Positions 23,001 through 30,726 of a DNA stretch of 64,000 nt are shown in pieces. The stretch covers positions 56,045,416 through 56,109,415 of the forward strand of contig OX421966.1 of assembly GCA_949128115.1 (NCBI GenBank), read 5' to 3'. The notes under the pieces were generated by a model. That model had not been told where the DNA came from. It searched no databases and saw only the letters and a list, made by a program, of their open reading frames with translations. The first letter of the stretch is position 1. Each line of letters opens with the position of its first letter. This DNA is from Anaspis maculata. Lineage: Eukaryota; Arthropoda; Insecta; Coleoptera; Scraptiidae. A program made the position numbers and the translations under genes.

Positions 23001-26000
23001 AAACATGTCGGATAGGGCACGGATTGTTGCCCGCGCGTTCAAAAATCTTATCAGTAGTAAGCGGTTTTTAATGTCCTCCAGACGTGAAACGTGGCTAATT
23101 AGTACCTATTGCGGTGGAAGTCGAAAATGGCAGAAGCGAATTGAGTGTTATGAAGGTTTTCAATCACTGGATGGCCTCAAGCCTCAACGGACTCTCGATG
23201 TATCGTGATGGGATACTGATGGGAGAGGAAATTCTGAAGTCACAATTTCTTGTGTTGTGTGGTCGAAAGCGAACCGAATCAAGCTTCAGTTCAAACATAG
23301 ACATATTTGGATTGTGTTTACAAACAAGCGCATTGTATGAATCTCCTCACGAGGCAACTGAGATCGTAATTAAAAGAAATAGTAGTAGCAGTTCCTGCGA
23401 GTTCCTGTGACATTGGAACGTTTAATTGCACTTGCAAAGCAGGCCAGTCCGGGACATGCAAACATATCGCAGCTGTGCTTCTTCGATGCAGCCATTTAAA
23501 GTTCCTATTTTCAGCGAAACTTTTCCCAGGCTTTTCTCGTAGTCATATTTTCCACAGTGCCAAGTTTGTTTGTCATCTTGACTACCCAACTTGCGTCTTT
23601 CGCTTTCGACGGGAAACGGTGAAAATGTAACTCTTCCTTTTTCCGGTTTCCACAGCGCGACTCGCACTCGGAAACGCAACAAATTCTCCGCCACTTTTTG
23701 TCACTATGACAAAATCACAAATCTTACCACCTCCCATTCTGATGCCACTTTTGCTTGCCAGTCGTCGTACACGTGCCACTCTTATTTAAAAATGCATGTA
23801 ATGCTTTTGCAACCGACGACACCTAGTATATTCAAGATAATGAAACGTGCGTGGCTCACGTACTTTGTTGGAAAAAATCAACGCCGCGTTAAGTCAGATG
23901 GAATCAATTAAAGTCACCAAACACCGCAACGCTCATAAGAGCCCACAGAAATCTGCGGTTGATCCGTGCACAAACGTCGTTTACACGTTGGCCGTCAGAT
24001 GGCGTATTCGATCTTGAAACTCGCCAATACTCGACTATACCTATGTTCTTCAAATCGATAATGAGCCTCAGAAAGCTCGCTTTCCTATTGGTATCCAATA
24101 ACGGGGTTCCGAGGTAGCTAGGATGAGAAATAAACAACATCGTTACTTATTTCTAGCTACCGATACCGACAAGCATGCAGTGTCGGACTGTCGGTGTACA
24201 GAACTGTGGTCTTGCGGCCTGATTACGGCGAGTATTTTGCGAGTCTGAATAACGTAGTTCAATACATTTCTGGGTCTCTTTCGGGAAAATTGTAAGCGGT
24301 GTGTTCACTGAAGAGAATGGAATGAAAATGCCCATTGTCGAGTGGCCCCTGTGAAGTTGAGAAAACAAGTTGTAAAGTTATATTAGCACATGAGGTGACG
24401 CTGAGTGCACTGCCTTGAAAACTTGTTCATTTTCCCGGCCTCCATCTTTCTTCCCAAAACTTCCACTGTTGAATAAAAGTATTGGTTTTATCCTACCGGC
24501 CCAAATTTTATAGATCTCACCGGCCCAGGGGGTAAATTCCCTTTTACTTCCTTGGCCCATCCACCCCTGCTTAGGTTCATCGCCTTTATTTCATTATTTC
24601 TTTTTTCAAATATAAATAGAAGTTGATTTTCTATGTTTTTCAAAATCTTCCTGTTGTTTTTCACCGCCCTCTCCGTCTCTCTGGTTAGTCCCCACAGACA
24701 AGTGAAGAACTGACAGGTGAAATCACTGACAAAATATAATGCATCCTCTTGGTTTGTACGCCAATCCAACACCCTTTGACCAACACCCACCCAACACCCC
24801 ACATATATTTGTTTCTAAAACACAAACAACATTTTTCTAGCACTCTTAAATAAGCATTGAGGAACCTGACATTGACAGAAAGTTCAATTGTTCATGCTCC
24901 GACATAGGATCCTGATTCCCGTCTGTTTTCTTACAGTATTTTTCTTCAAATCTTGGGAATGATAGACAATTTCAGTTTAAAAAAAACGTGTATATTGGCA
25001 ACCAACGTTTCAACTTTCAACCTCGTTGACAGGTATTTTTCAAAGGAATGTAAATTCTAAGAAATACAATATAGAATAATAGTGCTTAAAAATGTAATAA
25101 CACTAGAATAAAAGAGTAAATAAAAGAAAGTGGTGGAAACGGCGTGAAGATGTTGACGAGGAGGTGGCACTCTTCATAAAACACGAGACAGAGCGAGATC
25201 AATGATGATGTTAATTATTTCTGGGTCTGGATCCAATGATCCAAATAAGCTGCTATTGTCGGTTAACACTGCTGGGAGTGATGACTTGATGAGGCAAGCT
25301 TTGAGAATGTTGTCTACAGTTCTGTGGAATTCTGGTAAGGTGTGTGATGGTTACCTCATGGCCACCATGGTCTCCTACTGTAACAAAAGAACATACTGCA
25401 TTACAATTACGATAATTATACTCGACAGTGATTCGCGCGGAGTGTACTGATTTGATAAATTTTGGCTTGGTGTCAGTGACAGAAGGCCAAAATTCATCAA
25501 ATCAGTACACTCCGCGTGAAACACGGTCCTCGTTTATTTTGCGTACGATGGTAGCTATATTATTATTCTGGGAGTTAATGAATATATCAGTGATCACATC
25601 AGACATGAGACTTGAGCAAATAGTGGAATATATGATGCATAACTGCGGAGAAGTTGATTCCAAAAAGTGATGTAATAACTTACGTTACGAGATTAATATA
25701 GCCTTGTCATTAGGACTTGGACTTGAGGAAAGCTAACACTTGTAGTATATAGAGCCTTCAAGTGAATTTCGCCTCAAGTCACCTATGATTCTTGGAAAAT
25801 TAGTAAGAAAACATGGCTTAGCGACCAGGCTTACTATGAGAGGAAATTTACTTCAACGCTTGATACAATTAATAATCCTTACACAGGTGTGTGTAGACTG
25901 TAAGTTAGTATAAATCTTACGCAAACAATGACTTTACCTACCGATTCCTTTCATATGTACTGACATCCTTGGCTCTTCCTGTTGGTTTCGTGGATCTTAC

Positions 26001-28426
26001 AAATATCCTCCATTTGAAACAGCAATTAGGTTGTATAATTCGTACTGCTGTAACGAAAAAAATAATTAATTATTCTGTCATGCATAGCTGTTTAGACCTA
26101 ATCACAATACACTTACTTTTACTTACTTAATCCGGAGTCTTCCTACCGTTCGGTGTAAGACTATAGGGCCCGAATTCAGCTTGTTCTGTTTGTTCTGTTC
26201 ATCCATTCCATCCTGTTCTGGATCAACGCATCGATCTCCCACCTGCTGATGTCCTTCTCCTCCGCTACATGCCTCACCTCTTCCCGCCAGGTTTTTTTTG
26301 GTCTGCCTCTTCTAGTTCTTCCCTGTGCTCTCGCCTCATACACTCTCATGGGTTTCGTCTTTAACTACTGCTCTTTGAAAATCTTGTTCCCGATTCTGTC
26401 CCTTTTTGTCTTCCCCTCTATTTTTCGTAGGGATCTCGTCTCTGCAGCATTCACTCGACTCTCGTACTTTCTTGTCAGGGTCCACGAGTCGCTCCCATAA
26501 AATCAGTGTTGGAGTCACCACCTTCTTCACTACCTCAACCTTTATTTCCTTTGTAACTTCTTTCTTCCCGAAAAATGTTTTTCTCATGGACCATGGGAGT
26601 TGTATATTCTTCGCACCCATTTCGCACCATAGCAATTCTTTCACTCACTTCTCTGTCCTGTCTTCCGTTCTCTTCAATTATTGTTCCTAGATATTTGTAG
26701 TGCTCTACTTGTTCGATGTTCGATAACAATAGACACTAACGTAAAATTGCACTTATTGTTGTGGAGCACGTGCATTTTGACACTTTGATGCGGCATTGCC
26801 GAATGGTCAAAAGGGTACAGGGGGAATCAGATTGGCAGGTCCACATTTCGCTCTTATGTCGCCAAGATGTGACATTTTGCTTTTTGACAGCCGAACAGCG
26901 TTGCCACGTGTCGCGGCTGGGGTCTGTAGCGCTTATGGGCTGTCGCGGTAACTGCCTGTCACCAACTTTATACTGCGATGTCATGTCGCAATCAGAGAAA
27001 AGTCATCGTAGCAGAACGGTAAATATTAATTGTGGAAAATGAAAGTCCCTAGAGATAACGATAATGTCGGCATTCTACTGGAGTCATGGCGATATACGGT
27101 ATTATAAGTCCAGTTTAAGTACAGGTCCATGGGCTGATATAACAAAGGTCACCACAGGTTTTGTATCCAAGGAAATGAAATGGGCCAAAGGCAGATTAAC
27201 GGCCAGTCCCGCTGATATCGATCAGGAAAAAGTTTGGAAATTTATAGCGCCTGTCCAGGAGATGATGGAAAACTACAACTTCAGCATTAATTTGATTCTT
27301 TTGTTGTGTTGCTTCCAGCCGAATTTGGTTCAAATCCATTAGATAGAGTTTGAATAATTAAATCGCAAAGTTTCAAATTTCGATATTTTTAGCGCATTTT
27401 TGTAAGAAAATGACTCTTATATGGCCGGTTTGTCTGTCTGTCTGTCCGTCCGTCTGTCCGTGTAGAAATTAGGAAGTTGTACTTCTCCTCGAGGAATAAA
27501 GCTAGAGCCTTGAAACTTTTTCTGATGGATAGCTGATGTCCCCAAGGGTGGCCAATGGGCATAATTTTTCTTATCCATACACAGTTATCATTATTATTAT
27601 TATCATCATCAAAAAACAAAGGTTTCCTGTGCACTTCTAAGAAGTTGAACTCGTCCTTGGACAATGAAGCTGGAGCTCTGGAACTTTTCCCAATGGATAG
27701 CTGATGTCCCCAAGGGTGGCCAATGGACATTATTTTTTTCATCCATACATAGTTACCATTATTATTATTTAGAAACAAAGATTTTCGTTGCACTTACTTT
27801 GATATTTTTCTTCTTAAAAACCAATGGGTAATCCGCAAATTTTCTTTCACAAAATCTTCTTGGACACTGTTTTTAGTCCCTACTTTTGGAATTCTTCAAA
27901 TTGAATCGACCTTTGTCGCACTGGAACCAACGACTTTATCTCGGGCTAACAAACTGGTTATCACAGCTAACAGACGTATTTATATCTTGGTCAATTATTA
28001 TAACTAGGTAGGCTCTATCTATCTAGGGAAGGTAACTGACTTTACCTTGATGAACAGACGACTTTATCTCGGATTCTCGGCTAGCAGACAACTTTATCTC
28101 GGATTCTCGGATAGTAGACGACTTTATCTCGCCTAACAGACCACCTTAACTTGCTAAGAGAAGTAACATACTACTCTTTCTCTGTAAGAGAGTTAGGTGC
28201 CCAAACACTGCTCCCATTAAGAGTCGTTCGCCCCTTTTTCGTGAAACTATTGCAGGGAAAACTCACCTGAATAAAACGTGTTTTTCTCGAAGCCAGCCTT
28301 CAGGATTTCCTCATTTTCGCTTATCACGCGAACTTCCTTGCCTTGCGTTTCGAAAAATGCCTTCAATTCAAGGGCTCGTTTCGTTTTTCCACAAGAAGGG
28401 ATTCCCGAGATGACCACCAAAGGCAT
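8026..28426 (-). CDS. KTI12: KTI12, Elongator-associated P-loop ATPase
   Basis: Three exons on the minus strand: 28267–28426, 10244–10647 and 8026–8295, 277 residues in all, with consistent phases (1, then 0). KTI12 binds tRNA and ATP and supports Elongator in modifying wobble uridines. Exon 1 begins MPLVVISGIPSCGKT, a Walker A loop (GxxxxGKT). Exon 2 has VVILDALNYIKGYRYELFC and the family hallmark RFEEPDGKNRWDSPLF. Exon 3 ends LRRQYITYSKMN and LPQ-like IPQLFVQYL. Each block aligns with human KTI12, which is longer only because of a middle insert. Intron 1 is 17.6 kb and intron 2 is 1.9 kb, both swollen with mobile elements. Exon 3 follows an AAG acceptor, so it begins PPLSSTNF. A poly(A) signal on this strand lies at 7896–7901. 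It shares a 228-bp upstream region with TMEM186. Confidence 0.93.
8450..9715. mobile_element. Helentron-like non-autonomous element (HINE/DINE-type), copy 1
   Basis: It opens with the subterminal repeat AGCGCATTTTC (8457), then a GTCT/GTCC microsatellite (about 8485–8505), repeated blocks on a theme of leaf-like units (GGATAGCTGATGTCCCCAAG), and closes with the inverse GAAAATGCGCT (9667–9677) followed by CACGCACGTG and a T-run. The same layout recurs at 21945–22945. Subterminal inverted repeats, GTCY microsatellite and a 3' hairpin are the hallmarks of DINE-1/Helentron-associated elements. A SINE is nested inside. It fills KTI12 intron 2. Confidence 0.65.
8686..8899 (+). mobile_element. tRNA-derived SINE with 15-bp target duplication
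   Basis: The head carries a pol III A box (TGGCGCAGGCGG) and B box (GGTTCGATTCC) spaced as in a tRNA, but the acceptor ends do not pair. A tRNA-unrelated body and a tail of ATTT repeats follow. The direct repeat TTACTGTGCACTTCT flanks it exactly (8671–8685 and 8900–8914), so the insertion is fairly recent. It lies inside the Helentron-like element. Confidence 0.85.
9716..10243. other. rest of KTI12 intron 2
   Basis: No gene or well-defined repeat is recognised between the Helentron-like element and KTI12 exon 2. Short open frames here lack any family match. Confidence 0.4.
11253..11441. repeat. inverted-repeat MITE
   Basis: Terminal repeats GGGTGCTTTCCACCTAG and their inverse bound a 189-bp element in KTI12 intron 1. 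No clear target duplication is visible. Confidence 0.6.
13583..13736. repeat. inverted-repeat MITE with TA ends
   Basis: Terminal repeats TACACTGCTCCAATAACTCG and the inverse of TACACTGGTCCAATAATTCG bound a 154-bp element. TA at each end is consistent with Tc1/mariner-type targeting. Confidence 0.65.
14076..19142. mobile_element. Foldback-like element with long subrepeat-bearing arms
   Basis: The ends are TACAGGGTCCTGCAACAGTG and its inverse. The left arm (14076–14775) is repeated inverted at 17005–17645 plus 19105–19142; the gap is a later insertion at 17663–19076. Each arm contains a roughly 330-bp subrepeat (compare 14191 and 14523, both with AATTTGGTACACTT and ACAAGACTGG.GATGG), with further partial copies inward (14825, 15340). 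Long arms made of tandem subrepeats resemble Foldback/Galileo elements of Drosophila. The 2-kb centre (14900–16950) has no recognisable transposase. It lies in KTI12 intron 1. Confidence 0.7.
17663..19076. repeat. 1.4-kb fold-back inserted in the right arm of the Foldback-like element
   Basis: Arms of about 600 bp (17663–18260 and about 18510–19076) are inverted copies around a unique centre of about 240 bp. Each arm contains two internal element-end motifs (TATACAGGGTGATCC and ATACCGGGTGTTC; on the other side CACCCTGTATA twice), so the arms themselves are composite. It interrupts the arm sequence that resumes at 19105. Confidence 0.75.
19682..19894. repeat. nested inverted-repeat MITE
   Basis: Arms of about 55 bp run from AAAAGGCAGAGTCTTC to CTGCAGTTTCGGGAG and back. 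It splits the left arm of the larger inverted-repeat block. Confidence 0.7.
20264..21615. mobile_element. hAT-like element with 8-bp target duplication
   Basis: The ends CAGTGCCGTAACTAGG and inverse are the common hAT terminal form. The 8-bp direct repeat ACTGATAA lies immediately outside both ends (20256–20263 and 21616–21623). The 1,352-bp interior has no hAT transposase that I can read, so it is non-autonomous. A GC-rich stretch at 21260–21350 stands out from its AT-rich surroundings. Confidence 0.88.
21945..22945. mobile_element. Helentron-like non-autonomous element, copy 2
   Basis: It has AGCGCATTTTC at 21951, six GTCC units at about 21997–22020, internal blocks repeated nearly identically (22320–22430 and 22460–22580, then a third at 22600–22700), and GAAAATGCGCT at 22891 followed by CACGCACGTG as in copy 1. 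Block repetition is stronger here than in copy 1. Confidence 0.65.
23114..23510 (+). pseudogene. SWIM zinc-finger gene fragment
   Basis: In one frame HEATEIVIKRN precedes, and in the next frame CDIGTFNCTCKAGQSGTCKH follows (23406–23470), then IAAVLL. The pattern CxC...GxCKH is the SWIM zinc finger. Such domains occur in transposon-linked YqaJ/SWIM proteins of arthropods and in ZSWIM proteins. The needed frame change, stop codons upstream and repeat setting point to a dead transposon-borne gene rather than a host gene. Which family is unclear. Confidence 0.55.
25436..25516. repeat. near-perfect 81-bp hairpin
   Basis: Arms of about 30 bp (CGCGGAGTGTACTGATTTGA and inverse) close a loop of about 17 nt. 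It is isolated in KTI12 intron 1. Size and shape allow either a tiny MITE relic or a small-RNA precursor; sequence alone does not tell them apart. Confidence 0.6.
26104..26735 (-). pseudogene. 3' end of a LINE reverse transcriptase
   Basis: Minus-strand blocks read VEHYKYLGTIIEENG, RQDREVSERI, VVTPTLI, then after frame changes SRVNAAETR, RIGNKIFKEQ, RVYEARAQGRTRRGRPKKTW and NRMEWMNRTNRTS before a stop at 26176. This is the conserved C-terminal part of insect non-LTR reverse transcriptases. The 72-bp tail to 26104 with ACTTAC repeats would be its 3' UTR. It is 5'-truncated with several frameshifts and not functional. Confidence 0.8.
27390..27800. mobile_element. Helentron-like element, 5' part only
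   Basis: It starts AGCGCATTTTTG, has a GTCT/GTCC run near 27427–27460 and the GGATAGCTGATGTCCCCAAG block twice, as in copy 1. The 3' subterminal repeat and hairpin are missing, so it is truncated. Confidence 0.6.
28055..28140. repeat. 30-bp tandem repeat, about 2.8 units
   Basis: The unit begins CAGACGACTTTATCTCGG and ends TCTCGGCTAG; units start at 28055, 28085 and 28115 (last partial). It lies 130 bp downstream of KTI12 exon 1 inside the intron. A degenerate copy of the core (ACGACTTTATCTCGG) is also seen near 27930. Confidence 0.85.
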
Positions 28427-28654
28427 TTTGCTAATTTGAGGTTAGGTTGAGTGACAAGTGACACTGATGTTACTGACGTTTGGAACAACAGGCCTACTGT
28501 TTCGCGACAAGCGAGCTATCTTGTGGTTCTTGAAACTACCGACGTCAAACATCAGAACTACTAACCTTACTTTTTCGCTAGGATTTCAATTTTCGGTTTT
28601 CGTAAGTGTTTCCCTTCCGTAGACCCAAATCACTCTTCTTGTCAATTTCAGAAC
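28427..28654. promoter_or_regulatory. bidirectional upstream region of KTI12 and TMEM186
   Basis: Only 228 bp separate the two start codons. TMEM186 probably has a 50-bp 5' UTR intron here (GTAAGT at 28602, acceptor TTTCAG ending 28651). No TATA box is seen. Confidence 0.55.
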
Positions 28655-29278
28655 ATGTCGCTATTCAAACTAGCGCGAAACCGGATTCCGTGCCCGATAA
28701 TCATGGGATGCTCTAATAAAATTCTCAACCGGCACATAGGAAAGACACTTTCAAGACAAGATTCCAATACGAATACTTTACAACACAAAGCTCTTTCAAG
28801 TGCAGCTAAAACTGAAGAATATAAGACCATTTACCGATTCCCATACATCCGATACATGAGCCTAATTGGAAAGCTGAAAATGTACCAAAGTGCTGTTAGC
28901 GGAATCATGATAAGCGGAAGCTGCATTTCAAGCCAAATTGGCTTTTGTACCCTGGATGACACAATGTCGATCATAGGTATGAGCCTTGTAGGCTTAGTAC
29001 CAATGTATTCCATAGGTTTTCTCGCACATAACTTGGTAGGTTTTGTTTATTTGCACAACAGCGAAGAAAAAGCCAGAGTAGCCTATTTGGACTTTTGGGG
29101 GAACAGAAAAGATCAAGAGCTATTGATCAAAGACGTGATTCCTTTCGAACAGCTGCCTGGTTCAATCACAGATAGGCTGTACATGAAGATCAAGTTCAAC
29201 TCCAGCAAGGAACAGATGAAGATTTTCACAAAATATGGGGCAGTTTATGACACAAAAAGCTTTAATAAAATCTTTTAA
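28655..29278 (+). CDS. TMEM186: TMEM186-like mitochondrial inner-membrane protein
   Basis: This is a single coding exon of 207 residues. TMEM186 belongs to the TMEM70/TMEM186/TMEM223 family and, in mammals, helps the MCIA complex assemble respiratory complex I. The N-terminus is basic (MSLFKLARNRIP), fitting a presequence. The conserved YRFPYIRYMSLIGKLKMYQS precedes two hydrophobic segments (about residues 80–98 and 106–132, the second with GLVPMYSIGFLAHNLVGFVYLH). The hairpin is followed by a matrix-side domain with YLDFWGNRKDQ. The start ATG follows a TTTCAG acceptor by 3 nt. The stop overlaps a poly(A) signal, and the gene converges on mRpS7 with 21 bp between stops. Assignment to TMEM186 rather than TMEM70 rests on the YRFPYI motif. 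Confidence 0.8.
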   Translation: MSLFKLARNRIPCPIIMGCSNKILNRHIGKTLSRQDSNTNTLQHKALSSAAKTEEYKTIYRFPYIRYMSLIGKLKMYQSAVSGIMISGSCISSQIGFCTLDDTMSIIGMSLVGLVPMYSIGFLAHNLVGFVYLHNSEEKARVAYLDFWGNRKDQELLIKDVIPFEQLPGSITDRLYMKIKFNSSKEQMKIFTKYGAVYDTKSFNKIF

Positions 29279-29282
29279 TAAA
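29277..29282 (+). promoter_or_regulatory. poly(A) signal overlapping the TMEM186 stop
   Basis: AATAAA begins on the last two bases of the TAA stop codon. Cleavage 10–30 nt further on would end the mRNA about at or inside the mRpS7 stop region. Confidence 0.6.
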
Positions 29283-29299
29283 CTTTTTACATCAATCAA

Positions 29300-30158
29300 T
29301 TAAGACCACCTATAGTGTGCATAAGCCCTGTTAGCTTCACACATCCTGTGCAAGTCCTGTTTCTTCTTTATGACCTTTCCTCTATTCTCGAAAGCATCGA
29401 TGAGCTCTTTGGCCAATTGATCGTAGAATCTGGTGTGTTCTCTTGGTTCTTGGTCCTTTTTTCTTGTCTTGACGTTCTTGTCTCGCGGGTTTTTATTTTT
29501 TTCATTTGTGGCTTTTATGATCCATTTCATCGATAAAAACTGACGTTGCTTCTCGGTGATCGGAACTGGAACTTGGTAACGAACGCCGCCTCGCTTGATC
29601 GGCATCAAGTTCAGCAGGGGCTTGCAATTTTCTATAGCTTGGAAGAATATGACTCTCGCATCCAGCTCGATCGTCTGCCGCTCGGCGAGATCCTCGCATT
29701 TCCAATACTTGGCCATTTGAATTCGTTTTATGCTATCAAACGTGCGATTCACCAGAAATCGGGCCAGTTCTTTTTTGCCGTCGCGCATGACGTAGTTGGT
29801 GAACAGATTAATCAAGTTGTTTTGTCGATAGGAGCTCGATTCGTCCATCAAGGCTGCACGGGTCGGCACGTGGGCGAGCTTTTGGAATTCGCCCGATTCG
29901 ACCAGAGACTGTTGGGTGTCTTTCTTGGGAAAAGGTCTTATGAAGTATTTTGGGTACTGAGACATGCCATTTTTCTGAATGTGACTCCTGCAAAGTTGAC
30001 ATGTGAAAAAGTGAGGTTAAAGAAAGCGACTAATTAGTTTTATAACAGAAAAAATGCAGTGTGATTCAGTGGAGGCATGTAATGGTAATTTACCTTAAAA
30101 CAGAGACAGTTTCGGTATTTATATGCAATTTCGTCAATAAAGTCCTGAGGGAAGCCAT
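29300..30158 (-). CDS. mRpS7: mitochondrial small-subunit ribosomal protein S7 (uS7m)
   Basis: Two exons, 30094–30158 and 29300–29987, joined in phase 2, give 250 residues. The protein organises the 3' domain of mitochondrial 12S rRNA in the small-subunit head. Exon 1 encodes a presequence (MASLRTLLTKLHINTETVS). The S7 core shows NLINLFTNYVMRDGKKELA, then AIENCKPLLNLMPIKRGG, VRYQVPVPITEKQRQFLSMKWI and a C-terminal KELIDAFENRGKVIKKKQDLHRMCEANRAYAHYRW, all landmarks of uS7. Length is close to human MRPS7 (242). The 3' ends of mRpS7 and TMEM186 face each other. Confidence 0.95.
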
Positions 30159-30726
30159 TTTCCCCGAGGACTTGACAGCTTGACCTGCTTGACGCTTTTG
30201 GCTCTTGACATTTGTCGCACAGACGACGTAGCTATGAAGTGACTTTAAATTAGACTTATTGGGTTGAGTAATGCAAAGAGACAGAAAATCACTACGAGGC
30301 TTATTTTGCATGCTTATCGTATATTTCGATTACAGATTCCAACAGATAGAAAAATGAGACAAAAACTAAAAACTAGAGTTGTTTCATGCTTCGCCTCGGA
30401 GCTGCGTCGTTTGTCTACACGTCACGGCCTCCCTCGCGAGCTCGAGTTTGCGCCTGCGCCAGAAAATGGCGACATCCTTTTGTGTTGTTCCTGCAGTTCC
30501 TGCTGTTTTCCAGTGATTTCAGGACTACAGGAACCACGGCATCCCCCGCAGTCTCGTCCAGGTCCCGCAGGAATTTGACAACCCGAACAATGTCTCGCCG
30601 TCACCTTGCCAGCCAAGCTGCCACGGCCAACTGAGAGAACGGAAAAACATCCGAGGAGCGAGGCGCAGTGGAAATAGGCAGGAGTCCGCAGAGAGGGCTG
30701 CGCTGGAAAACAAAATTTTTGGCAAA
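30159..30726. promoter_or_regulatory. shared upstream region of mRpS7 and MKK4, with upstream ATGs for MKK4
   Basis: These 568 bp separate the two start codons. The MKK4-proximal 350 bp are GC-rich compared with the surroundings. Two upstream ATGs precede the MKK4 start: one at 30386 opening a frame of 82 codons and one at about 30465 (AAAATGGCGAC, 16 codons). AAAATGGCG also resembles a YY1-type site near housekeeping promoters. The transcription start is not known, so uORF status is inference. Confidence 0.45.

Larger units (their letters stand above)
19588..24568. mobile_element. 5-kb inverted-repeat-bounded block
   Basis: The left segment 19588–20220 (from GGGTGGATGGGCCCAGG) matches the right segment 24250–24568 in inverse, sharing GAACAAGTTTTCAA, GCAGTGCACTCAGC and GGGCATTTTCATTCCATTCT. 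The left copy is interrupted by a MITE at 19682–19894. Between the arms lie a hAT-like element, a Helentron-like element and a SWIM-domain fragment. A shorter relative of the GGGCATTTTCATTCCATT part occurs at 40195. Whether it moved as one unit is unproven. Confidence 0.5.

Noticed and set aside
27064..27342. 92-codon open frame in KTI12 intron 1
   Set aside because: Its 3' part is a dispersed repeat also found at 41000 and 41430, and no domain is recognisable.
28055..28140. CRISPR-like short repeats
   Set aside because: Units abut without spacers and the DNA is eukaryotic; this is a simple tandem repeat.
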